NCBI GenBank assembly: GCA_963973795.1
Contig: CAXBAF010000004.1
Location: forward strand, 111,220 to 175,219
Length of the DNA: 64,000 nucleotides
From: UBA1926 sp002337215
GTDB lineage: Bacteria; Planctomycetota; Phycisphaerae; Phycisphaerales; UBA1924
Direction: 5' to 3'
In this document: positions 53,646-63,100 of the stretch, in pieces
Layout of the letters: each line of letters starts with the position of its first letter
How positions within the stretch are numbered: the stretch's first letter is position 1
Position numbers and translations under genes: made by a program
The notes under the pieces: generated by a model
What the model was told of the DNA's origin: nothing
What the model saw: the letters and a program-made list of their open reading frames with translations, nothing else
Database searches by the model: none

Positions 53646-55721
53646 TTAGTTCATCTTGATTGTGCCACCCTTGATGATGTGATCCCCGTCAGCGACGGCA
53701 TCGATCTTGCCTCCAGAAATCCCCACTCGGCTCGCGCCCGCGATGGTAGTGACCATGCCGCCCCTGGTTGTGATGGCTCCAGCGAGATTCAGCATCACAC
53801 CCCCCGCGACGTTGGTCATTGGTGCCGCGACGTTGACGTTGCCGGCGCCGAGCATCGAGACCATGGTTCCGGAGATCGTGATCACCCCGGCGCTGTTCAT
53901 CGAGATACTCGACGCGCCGCACTGAAGCGTGATGCTTGTCCCCGCTTCGAGCACGATATTGGAACCCGAACTGACGGTTGTGTTTGTGCCGACCCTGACC
54001 GTTTTATCAACGCCGACGACTTCGAGGCTGTTGTTGCCAATCTCGAGAGACATGTCGTTGCCGATCGTCTCGGCCGAATCGACACCGACCGTGGTCGTCC
54101 GGTTGTTGTTGACATTGACCACCTGGTCGTACTGGGCATTCACGAACATCCGCTCGGATCCGGCCGAGTCGTCAAATGTGATCTCGTTGTGGCCGCGCCC
54201 CTTGTAGGTCTTGGACCGCATGCCGCTGATCATCTTGCCGGCGGGCAGGTCCTGGGGAGGCCGGTTGTTCCCGTTGTAGACCCGGCCCGTGATGATCGGT
54301 CGATCGGGGTCTCCCTCGAGGAAATCGACGACGACTTCCTGGCCGATACGCGGGATCTGAAGCCCGCCCCAACCTTTACCCGCCCAGGGCTCTGAGACTC
54401 GGATCCAGCACGACGACTGATGGTCACGTTCGCCCTTGCGGTCCCAATGAAACTGGACTTTCACGCGCCCGTGCATGTCTGTGTAGATCTCTTCGCCGGA
54501 CGGGCCGACCACCTCGGCGGTCTGCGGTCCCTCGACGAGTACCTTCTCGTGCGCCATCGCGGGGCGGTACTGGTCGGCGGAGGGGACCGCCTCGACGTCA
54601 CACGCGAACTGATCGCCCGTGTCCTCAGAGCCATCGAGTGACTCGCCGGGGTCGTTGGTTAGCGAGATTCGGGTCGCGACGAGCATCAGCCGGGTGGTTG
54701 TTCCCCCGGCTTCCTCTGGCTCAAGATCGACGAACGAGCCGACCCGCATTCCCCGCGCGTCGCAGCGGAACCGAACCGCCGCCGACTCCGAGCGGAGTTG
54801 CTCGAGCCGGATCCGCGCGATCTCTTCACCTTGGTTCTGGTGCGTGTAACGGCCCGGATAGTCGAAGACCTCGAAAGCACCCCGCGACTCGGACCGCCGG
54901 CGTGCCAGGAGGGACTTGCTGGGGCTCTCGAAGTCGTAGTCCGTGCACGCGAACGCGGACGGACGGAAGCGTGCGCGCGTCTCGAGCCCCCACGCATGCT
55001 CGACACCGATAAGATCGCCCCGCGTCGGGCGCAGCGGGACGGTGCGGTATTCCGCATCGTGGCGGTGCGCCGCGGCGTCGTCGAAGAGTTCGAGCCGGTG
55101 CCGGCGCGGGCCGTGCCCGAACCGGTAGTAGATACCCTCCTCCTCAAGCAAGCGTGAGAGGAACGAGAATGTGGATTCGCGGTACTGCACGCAGTACTCT
55201 CGCTTCTCTGGTCTTCCCGTCAGCGCATCGACCACGACGTCGATGCCCTGAGCGGAGCAGACCTCGATCACGATCTCGAGCGAGGAAAGGTTTTGGAAGA
55301 TCCGGCAGTCCCGCTCGTTGTCGAGGAACCAGAACTCGGGGCGCAGGACGAGCTCGACGAGGGACGTCCGCGCGCCGGACGCAACCGCGGCGGCTTCCGC
55401 GACCATGCCGTGGAACCAGCGGACGGTCCCACGCGGCGTCGCGAGCCGCACCGCGAGACCGCTCCCGAGCAGGTCGTCGATCACGATCCCGTCCGCGGGT
55501 GTGTCGCAGGTCAGGGTGATCTCGAATGGCGTGCCCAGTCGCTCCTCGATCGTCGCTTCTCGGAGCGAGAGCCCCTGGTCCGCGGCTGGGCCGAAGATCT
55601 CTGCGATCCGATCGTCGGACTTGGGTGTGTCGATCGAGACCCGCCCGGCAGGGCTCCGGCCGGGGTTCTTTGCCGCGGGTCTTTTTGTCCAGCCGCCTCG
55701 GAGTCGTGAAACTGTTGCCAT
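53646..55721 (-). CDS. vgrG: type VI secretion system spike protein VgrG
   Basis: This 691-residue protein starts at ATG 55721 with AGGAAGAG upstream. It shows the gp27-like N-terminal barrel (FSFLSRLLEEEGIYYRFGHG). The gp5-like OB fold follows: YTDMHGRVKVQFHWDRKG, SCWIRVSEPWAGKGWG and VVDFLEGDPDRPIITGRVYN. A triple beta-helix needle then begins with VNAQYDQVVNVNNNRTTTVG. The last part (GTMVSMLGAGNVNVAAPMTN onwards) is a needle extension ending KGGTIKMN. The first 30 residues are basic. No tss sheath or baseplate gene lies in the window, so the set is an orphan VgrG cluster. The next two genes are an adaptor candidate and a PAAR protein. Confidence 0.92.
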   Translation of the reverse strand: MATVSRLRGGWTKRPAAKNPGRSPAGRVSIDTPKSDDRIAEIFGPAADQGLSLREATIEERLGTPFEITLTCDTPADGIVIDDLLGSGLAVRLATPRGTVRWFHGMVAEAAAVASGARTSLVELVLRPEFWFLDNERDCRIFQNLSSLEIVIEVCSAQGIDVVVDALTGRPEKREYCVQYRESTFSFLSRLLEEEGIYYRFGHGPRRHRLELFDDAAAHRHDAEYRTVPLRPTRGDLIGVEHAWGLETRARFRPSAFACTDYDFESPSKSLLARRRSESRGAFEVFDYPGRYTHQNQGEEIARIRLEQLRSESAAVRFRCDARGMRVGSFVDLEPEEAGGTTTRLMLVATRISLTNDPGESLDGSEDTGDQFACDVEAVPSADQYRPAMAHEKVLVEGPQTAEVVGPSGEEIYTDMHGRVKVQFHWDRKGERDHQSSCWIRVSEPWAGKGWGGLQIPRIGQEVVVDFLEGDPDRPIITGRVYNGNNRPPQDLPAGKMISGMRSKTYKGRGHNEITFDDSAGSERMFVNAQYDQVVNVNNNRTTTVGVDSAETIGNDMSLEIGNNSLEVVGVDKTVRVGTNTTVSSGSNIVLEAGTSITLQCGASSISMNSAGVITISGTMVSMLGAGNVNVAAPMTNVAGGVMLNLAGAITTRGGMVTTIAGASRVGISGGKIDAVADGDHIIKGGTIKMN

Positions 55722-55895
55722 GGTGCTCTTCCTATCGGTCGGCCGCGCACAACGAGCCACGGCCGATTCATCACCGGGGTCTTCGGGATCGCGTGTCTTG
55801 GCCGTTGGTTTCCCGGTGCTGACATGCACCGGGTGTCCGAAAGAGAGTTGTAGGGGCGAGCGATGTGCGCGCCGCGTTAAAAAGTTGTGTGATCG

Positions 55896-58565
55896 TCAGC
55901 CGCTGAGGCGTTCGAGGAGCGTCGCACGCGTCGATTCATCGACCCCGCAGAGCTTGTTTTTCGACTCAAGGTGGTCATAGATCGCCTGCGCGTCCCTGTA
56001 CCATCCTTCCGCGGAAACACCCGTGTCCGGGTTCGAGCGTGCGGCGTCTCCCGCGGCGATGGCGGTCTCGGCCAGGCGGAGATGATGTGTCGTGTTCGCG
56101 GGATCCTCGGCGGCGAGCGCCTGGAGCCCGCGCCACGCCTCGTTGAGGGCCGTCGTCGCGGCGACGGCGTCCCCGGCTGCGAGGAACGCCTCTCCCCGCA
56201 ACAACTGCGAGAGCGCCCGGTACTCGCGGTTCCTGGGGTTGTCGGGGAAATCGGCCTCGAGCGCATCGCAGCGCGACGAGAAGCCCTCGGCCCGCTCGAA
56301 CGCCTCGCCCGTGTTCCCGGCGTCCACCAGCGCGCGCACGACGCCGGCCTCGACGCTGCACTGGAACGCGCGGAGCTGTGCATCCATCGGGTCAGCTTCC
56401 ACGAGTCCCGCGATCGCTTCGGAGGTCCTGTCGAGCAGGCGGATCGCCTCGGCGGAACGGCCCTGGTCGACGAGGATCTGTGCCAGACGCTCCCGGCCCA
56501 CCGAGACGTCGAACACGATCCGCTCGTCGGCGTTCACCCCCGTGGCCCGCTGCTCCCGCAGCGCGAGCGATGTCTCCGCGAGGCGTTTTGCGTCCGGCAT
56601 ACGCCCGGCTCGGCGGTACGCGTCGCTCAGATTCCCCTGGCACTTGAACACCATCTCGAGGGCGACCGGTCCGAGTTTCGGGTTGTCCCGATACGCCGAA
56701 CGCATCTCCTCGCGGATCGCCAGGGAACGCTCGAGTGTCTCGATCGCCTCGTCGATCTCGCAGCGGCTGAGATGGATTTCACCGATCTCCATCAGCACCC
56801 CGGCGATCCCCGCCCGGCGTTTCCCTGCGAATTCTCCGGAATCCCCGAGCTTCTCGAACGTCCGGAGTGAGATTTCGAGCTGGTCGAGTTGATCAGCCGA
56901 CCTGTTCAGATCCCCGTAGATGGCACCGATCTTCTTGCGGATGTTCGCCGCGCGGTACGTGATCGACTCGTCCCCCGATCCGGCGTCGATCGAGCCGTCG
57001 TAGACGGTCGCCGCCTTCTGGTATCGTTCGAGCGCACGGTCGGACTCGCCGCGGCCGCCGGTCGCAGACTCGCCGAGCGCATCTCCGAACTCTTCGAGCG
57101 CGCGGGCGAGGCGAAGCGTACTCGAGTTGGGCGTCAGCGTTGTGTCTTCTATCTCGGCGTCCTCCATCCCGTTCACGACGTCCTGCCAGAACGCGACGCG
57201 TTCATCGGTCGAGAGACCCACGTCGAGGCGACGGTTGCCGGAGATGTCGAAGAGCAACCCGACGGTGTCGCCGATCGCGTCGAACCGCGTGCGCGCCTCG
57301 CGGAGCGCCAGCGATTTGGCGACCGCGATGCCCCCGGTTGCAGCGATAAGCAGTCCCGCCGCGGCCGCGACCGTCAGCGGCGTGCGGTGCCGCTTGACGA
57401 ACTTCCGCGTGACGTAGAACGCGCTGGGGCGTGTGCCGGGCAGGCGGATCGCGTCGCCCTGGAGGTGGCGCTCGACCTGCTCGGCCATCTCCTGCACCGT
57501 CGGGAAACGCTGCGCGGGCGCCTTGGACATCGCGACGAGGATGATATCGTCGAGATCGCCGCTGAGCTGCCGTTTGAGCGATTCGGGGCGAGCCGAGCGC
57601 TTTTCGGCGATCTGAGACGGATCTGTCTTGATCGTCGTCCCGTCCGGCTTGCGGTGGTCGCTGATCCGCGTCACCGCGGTGCTGGGCCGTTCGGGGTCGG
57701 TCTCGCAGATCACACGGACGATCTCGTGCTCGAGCCGGGACGCGAGGCGGTACGGGCGCTTGCCGGTCAGGAGTTCGTAGAGCAGCACTCCGAGCGAATA
57801 GACGTCGCTCATTGTATTGATGGGCCGCCCGCTGACCTGCTCGGGGCTCGCGTACTCCGGCGTCATCAATCGCATCATGGGCCCGGTCACCGCTACAGCG
57901 ACCGCCATGTTGGGGTTCAGGAGTTTCGCGATCCCGAAGTCGAGGAGCTTGGGGGTCCCGTCCGGGGTGACGATGATGTTCTCCGGCTTGATATCGCGGT
58001 GTACAACGAGGTTGCTGTGGGCGTACTGCACGGCGCTGCACACCTTGTTGAAGATCTCCAGCCGGCGTCGGACCGGGAGGTTGTTGGCGTCGCAGTACGC
58101 GGTGATGGGCTGGCCCTCGACGTACTCCATCACGAAGTAGGGATCACCCTCGTCGATGGTGCCCGCCTCGATGAACCGTGCGATATGGGGGTGATCGAGC
58201 GCGCTAAGTACACGGCATTCGACCTCGAACCGAGCGAGACTGTCGGCGAACTCGGTGCCGGTACCCCTGCGAATAAGCTTGATCGCGACCTGCCGCCGGC
58301 CATGCCCGCCCGAATCGCCGGCGTCCGTATTTGTGGGCTCGTGGGTGGCCTTCAGGACCACGCCCATCCCGCCGCGCCCGATCTGTCCGAGAACGCGGTA
58401 TTGTCCGATCCGTTCGGGGAGGGGATCGGCAGACCGGAACTCACCCGTTCCGGGCATCATCATCCGGCTTATGTCGGACCCTCCACCCGAGGAGCCCAGA
58501 CCTGAGGAGTGATTATTGGGATTTGTTGGTGCTTCTGAGGCGTCGTAATCATCGGAACCGGTCAT
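55896..58565 (-). CDS. transmembrane Ser/Thr protein kinase with TPR-like C-terminus
   Basis: This 889-residue protein has a Ser/Gly-rich N-terminus and a kinase domain (55-370). Motifs are IGRGGMGVVLK, VAIKLI (Lys96), HRDIKPEN (189-196), DFG (209-211) and YASPEQVSG. A single transmembrane helix follows at about 396-417 (LTVAAAAGLLIAATGGIAV). The C-terminal 450 residues are helical, TPR-like repeats (ALEEFGDALGESATGGRGES, IDEAIETLERSLAIREEM). It lies 174 bases upstream of vgrG on the same strand and is divergent from the sigma factor at 58760. It could act like PpkA-type kinases that license T6SS (inference). Confidence 0.92.
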   Translation of the reverse strand: MTGSDDYDASEAPTNPNNHSSGLGSSGGGSDISRMMMPGTGEFRSADPLPERIGQYRVLGQIGRGGMGVVLKATHEPTNTDAGDSGGHGRRQVAIKLIRRGTGTEFADSLARFEVECRVLSALDHPHIARFIEAGTIDEGDPYFVMEYVEGQPITAYCDANNLPVRRRLEIFNKVCSAVQYAHSNLVVHRDIKPENIIVTPDGTPKLLDFGIAKLLNPNMAVAVAVTGPMMRLMTPEYASPEQVSGRPINTMSDVYSLGVLLYELLTGKRPYRLASRLEHEIVRVICETDPERPSTAVTRISDHRKPDGTTIKTDPSQIAEKRSARPESLKRQLSGDLDDIILVAMSKAPAQRFPTVQEMAEQVERHLQGDAIRLPGTRPSAFYVTRKFVKRHRTPLTVAAAAGLLIAATGGIAVAKSLALREARTRFDAIGDTVGLLFDISGNRRLDVGLSTDERVAFWQDVVNGMEDAEIEDTTLTPNSSTLRLARALEEFGDALGESATGGRGESDRALERYQKAATVYDGSIDAGSGDESITYRAANIRKKIGAIYGDLNRSADQLDQLEISLRTFEKLGDSGEFAGKRRAGIAGVLMEIGEIHLSRCEIDEAIETLERSLAIREEMRSAYRDNPKLGPVALEMVFKCQGNLSDAYRRAGRMPDAKRLAETSLALREQRATGVNADERIVFDVSVGRERLAQILVDQGRSAEAIRLLDRTSEAIAGLVEADPMDAQLRAFQCSVEAGVVRALVDAGNTGEAFERAEGFSSRCDALEADFPDNPRNREYRALSQLLRGEAFLAAGDAVAATTALNEAWRGLQALAAEDPANTTHHLRLAETAIAAGDAARSNPDTGVSAEGWYRDAQAIYDHLESKNKLCGVDESTRATLLERLSG

Positions 58566-58710
58566 CGGGCCCCCCTTCTGCCCCGCGAGTGTAACGATCC
58601 AGCGAGGAACTCAGAAAGGAGAGATCCCACGATGGCGGATCTGCGCGATGAAAAAAAATGACATGGAGCGCGCACTCCACAAGCGCTGGTTTCTATCTAT
58701 AGGGTGCAAC

Positions 58711-58728
58711 GCCGTGACTGATCACGGC
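58711..58728. promoter_or_regulatory. perfect 7-bp dyad upstream of the sigma gene
   Basis: GCCGTGA and TCACGGC are perfect reverse complements separated by CTGA. The dyad lies 32 bases upstream of the sigma gene start (GTG 58760), within the about 195-base divergent region shared with the kinase gene. It may be an operator or a 5' leader hairpin. There is no U-tract. Confidence 0.45.
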
Positions 58729-58759
58729 ATTTGTCGCTTTGCCGGCTGTGGGGACATCT

Positions 58760-59437
58760 GTGCTCTATCCGAAGACTGAACAAAAAAGGGACGCGTTCCC
58801 GGACACCCATCGGACCTGGATGGGTCGGATGCTTGACAATGGCGATGAATCGGTCGTAGGCGTGCACATCATGGATGTCTACGCAGAGCCGTTGCGGGTC
58901 TATTGCCTCGGGTGCAGTCTGAAGTGGGTGGGGGAGCCCGAGGACCTAGTGTCGGGCTTCTTCGCCGATCGGCTCTCACGCCCGGCGTTTCTGACGCGGT
59001 GGCGTGAGAGCCAGCGTCCGCTCCGGTTCTGGCTCATCGTCGGCTTCAAGCACTTTTTGTACGAAGAGGCGCGTCGTCGCAACCGGGACAAGAGGATGGA
59101 CGCCGACCCGGGTGTTGACCTTCCCTCGCCGAACCGCGACTACGAGCGGAGTTGCGCAATGGGGATCGTTCGACGTGCTCTTACGGTCGCGGCATCGGCG
59201 TGCGCTGAGAACGGACTGGCAGAGCACTGGGAGATTTTCGAGATGTTCCATCTCAAGGAGATGACGCTCCAGCAGATCGCCGAGGTGAGGGGCATCGCAC
59301 CGACTCGGACCTCGGTCATGAAGCGCACGGCGACGAAGCATTTTCAGCGGTGCTTGCGGGACATGGTCTCCTGGGACGGCGCGACCGAGGGGGACGTCGA
59401 CGCAGAAATCAGCGGTCTCATGGAGGGATTGTCATGA
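58760..59437 (+). CDS. ECF-like RNA polymerase sigma factor
   Basis: This is a 225-residue protein. GTG 58760 is preferred (GGGGA five bases upstream); TTG 58739 is the alternative. Region 2 is diverged: VSGFFADRLSRPAFLTRWRE, then RFWLIVGFKHFLYEEARRRN. Region 4 is clear: FEMFHLKEMTLQQIAEVRGI with a recognition helix and KHFQRCLRDM. Relation to ECF sigma factors is by layout and region 4 and is less certain than for the other two in the window. Its stop overlaps the next gene in ATGA (59434-59437). Divergent from the TPR kinase; a regulatory pairing is inferred. Confidence 0.8.
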   Translation: MLYPKTEQKRDAFPDTHRTWMGRMLDNGDESVVGVHIMDVYAEPLRVYCLGCSLKWVGEPEDLVSGFFADRLSRPAFLTRWRESQRPLRFWLIVGFKHFLYEEARRRNRDKRMDADPGVDLPSPNRDYERSCAMGIVRRALTVAASACAENGLAEHWEIFEMFHLKEMTLQQIAEVRGIAPTRTSVMKRTATKHFQRCLRDMVSWDGATEGDVDAEISGLMEGLS

Positions 59438-59901
59438 CAGCGACGACCTTCGATTCATGCCTGTTTGATGAGCCCAACCGCGGCCGGGCGAGAAAACTGC
59501 TCGAGCTTTGCGGCCCGGTTGCGTCGTCCCCGTTCGAGACTCTGATTGATCGACTTGAGCAAGCGGCAACCGATGCGTGGGTTCGTGATGCGCTCTCAGG
59601 CGTGCGCACACCCGAGGGCTTTGACGCCGAGCGTGTAGTGAACGAAGGCGTCGGCGGGATAGGTGCCGCTGAGGACTTGAAGGCTGAGGCGAAACGACGC
59701 ATGCGCAACGCGCACAACGGGGATGATCGCGAATCAGCCGTCCTAATCTACACCTTAGCGGTCGGTGCCGCTGCGTTCCACCACGGCGTGTCGATCTCCA
59801 GCCGGCCTAGAGATAAGGTCATCGAGCATCTTCTCGCCCTAGCCGGGGTTCTCAGCGGCCCGCTGGCCGAGGTCGCGGAGGGCGCGGCGGGCCGGCTCTA
59901 A
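59434..59901 (+). CDS. hypothetical protein coupled to the sigma factor
   Basis: This 155-residue soluble, mainly helical protein has no signal peptide or membrane helix. It begins ATG 59434 in overlap with the sigma stop. Visible segments are RARKLLELCGPVASSPFETL, IGAAEDLKAEAKRRMRN and DKVIEHLLALAGVLSGPLAE. Coupling to a sigma gene is typical of anti-sigma factors, but no zinc-anti-sigma (HxxxCxxC) motif is present. It could be a cytoplasmic anti-sigma factor, a sensor, or a helper. Function unknown. Confidence 0.72.
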   Translation: MTATTFDSCLFDEPNRGRARKLLELCGPVASSPFETLIDRLEQAATDAWVRDALSGVRTPEGFDAERVVNEGVGGIGAAEDLKAEAKRRMRNAHNGDDRESAVLIYTLAVGAAAFHHGVSISSRPRDKVIEHLLALAGVLSGPLAEVAEGAAGRL

Positions 59902-60106
59902 TTCTTGTTCCGTTTCTCGGTCCGATCGCGTGGCACGCGGCTTCTCCCTCGATACAAAAATCGGATCCCTGCCGGAAAACTATTTTTTCTGCGGAGACGA
60001 TTTCGTTAAGTTGATGGCGGGCGGCGCATGCTGGGGCGTGGCGGATCTCTCTGGTGCTGTATGTATCAGTTTGGCCCAACATCAATTTCAGGGTTTGGGG
60101 GGAGAC

Positions 60107-63100
60107 ATGACACGTTCGCTTCGAGTTGTTGCTCGTCTGAGTGCGGTCGCTGCCGGCGGCCTTGCGCTCGCGGCCGAAGCACAAAAAGATTGCTTTGGGT
60201 TCATCTTCCTGGACCCGATGGGTTTCTCGATCTCGACGCCCGATCAATCGGTGCGCTATCTCGACCCGACCGATGTGGTCGCCGAAGATCTGAACGGCGA
60301 CGGATTGCCCGATCTCGTGGTATCGACGGGGCCGAAGCTGACCCAGCAGGGCTTCGGACCGGGCGACGTGGTCTCAGTACTCACCCAACTTCCGAACGAT
60401 GCCTTCGGCGCTCCGGTTCCCATCTTCGAGACTTCCGGGAACCCATCGGGCCCTTCGATCCGAGCGGTCGAGGTTGGAGACTTCAACGGAGACGGGCTTC
60501 CCGATATCGCGGCCGTCACCAATCGGTTCGAGGTCCGAGACCAGAACAACGATGTCATCGCGACGGCGCCCGCGGAGTTGTTGATCTCGATCAACAACGG
60601 AGGAGGGCAGTTCTTCAGCCCGCTCGCGATACCGGCGTTCTTCGGCAACCTGACGGATCTGGTGGTCGGTCATTTTAACGATGATCCGTATCTTGATGCC
60701 GCCGCGTGCGCCGAATTTAGCGGGAGCGCAAATCAGGACGTCGTGGTTTTCTGGGGCACGCCGTTCGGGCTTCCCGTGGATGTCAAGACCTATGTCGGCC
60801 CGGATAACTCGGTCTCGATTTTCTCGGCCGACATCAACGGTGATGACATGCTGGATCTGCTCGTTGCGGACCGGTCCGGCACGGGCCGGATCCGCCTGTT
60901 GATCAACAAAGGACAAACGGAGTTCGGAACGCGGACTATCGATGTCGGGTCGTCGTCACCCCCCGGGTGCCGAACGATCTCGCGGGTTGTCGCGGCGGAT
61001 ATCAACGGGGACCAGCAGCCCGATATCATCGCGAGCAGTTCGTGCTCTGATGCGGTCTTCGCCTGGATGTATGTGGGCAACGACATCAACGACGATCCGG
61101 TTTTCGGGACGCGGGAGACGCTGATCGAGACCCAGGGATGCGATTGGATCGAGGTCGCGGGCGAAGGCGTGGATGGGAACGGGCCCGATCTCGATGACAA
61201 CGGGCTCTCCGATCTCGTCGTATTCAACACGGACGAATCGGAGGTCCGGGTATATTCGGGCGAGGTCGCGGGGAGTTTCTGTTTGCTCGATACGCTGCTT
61301 CTTACGGCTCCGCAGCGCGGCGTGATCGCCAACATCGAAGGCGACGCTTCGAACGATGACGATGTTGACATCGTCGTTGTTTCGGACACGCCGAGTTTTG
61401 GCACGGTGGTCGTCGTCTCAAACGGAGGCGATCGGAATTGTGACGCCATCGATGGCGATGAGACGCCCGATGACCTGCAGGACTTCATGGGCATCGCGAC
61501 CTGGAACTTTGCCGAGAACGGCTCGTTCCACGACGAAAACGTCTGGTGTCCGATCGAGATACCCGATGAGAACAAGAAGATCCTCTTCAAGCGAGACGGG
61601 ATGTACACCGTTGAGTTGGGGCGTGAATGCGGAACGCCGGGCTGTGAGCAGTACCGCGTGCAACGGTTCACGGTCGAAGCGGGCATGCCGAGCATCGAGG
61701 CGTTCGGTGCTTCTTCGCCCAATCTTACGATTGGAGACGACCGCGCCGAGGGCCAGGGAGGAGGGGATCTCTCGGTCGGGACGCTCAGCGGGACGCCAGC
61801 GGTGCTCGAGATTCTCTCGGGGGAACTGACCGTCGGGTTCAACCTGTTCGAGCGGCGTGACACGGTGAACATCGGTGTGAAGCCGGGAACCGAGGGCGCG
61901 ATCATTCTTGACGGCCCGGGAGCCCGACTCGACGCACGCGCAGCGCGGGTCCATATCGGGACCGAGGGCTCCGGGACACTGAGCCTGAACCGCGGTTTCT
62001 TCGAGGCGGGCGAGGTCACTCTGGGGCAGGCCGGGTCGGACCCCCAGCCGAGAGGCCGGATGATCGTGCGCGGAAACGCGTTTGCGAATATCGAGGCGGC
62101 GATCAACATCTTCAGCGGAGGCGAGTTGAACGCCTACGACAGCGCCTCGATCTTCAGTTCTGGCACGGTCTCCGTCCTGGGTGGTTCGATCACGGGGAGC
62201 ATGAACGAGGGCAGCAACGGGATCACCGCTGGGACGAACAACCGGGGACTCGTCTCGCCCGGCGACGCCGACGATCCAATTGGGCGGCTGAACTTCAGCA
62301 GCACCTATACCCAGCGCGACGGGAACAGCGAGACGACGGGACGGCTCGCGATCGATGTCGCCGGAGTCGGCGAAGGCGAGCACGACGTTGTCAACGTGAA
62401 TGGGCTCGCGACGCTCGGAGGCGTGCTGACTGTCAACGCGACGGCGGATCTCGGCGCGCTTAGCGTGGACACGGACCCGGTCCGCTTCCTTGAGGCGAGC
62501 AGCATCTCAGGGCAGTTCGATGTTGCCCTCCTCCCGGGGCTGCGCGATGGTCGGTTCTTCAACCTTGCGTACGACCGGTCCGTGCCGGGCAAGCAACGCG
62601 CGGTGCTCGAGGTCTCGTCGCTCGGCGATGAGTTCGGTTTCGACGGCACCATCAATCCGAACCTCGACGCGGTGGGGGGCCCCATTGCCGTCGGAGTCGC
62701 GCACATGAATGACGACGGCGAACCCGGGCCCGGCGACGATTTCCTTGACGTCGTGGTCGTGATCTCTGGAGACCCGGATGCGCCGCAGCCCGTCCCGGGC
62801 GCGTTGCTTGTTCTGCTCAACGCCGGGTTCGAGACCGACGGCACGTGGGCCGGGTTCAGCAACGCGATCAATCGGACGTTGGGGATGGGCCCGACCGCGC
62901 TCGATATCGGCGATCTCGACGGTGACGGCACCAACGATATCGCGGTCACCCACCGCAATGAAGGCGCCGACGAGATCCGTATTGGGCTGAACTCGGACAA
63001 CGACGGAGACGTCACGTTCTTCCCGAACCAGATGTTCGTCAACGATCCAACGGCGATCGTGATCGCCGACTTCAACGAGGACGGTGGCAACGATGTCGCC

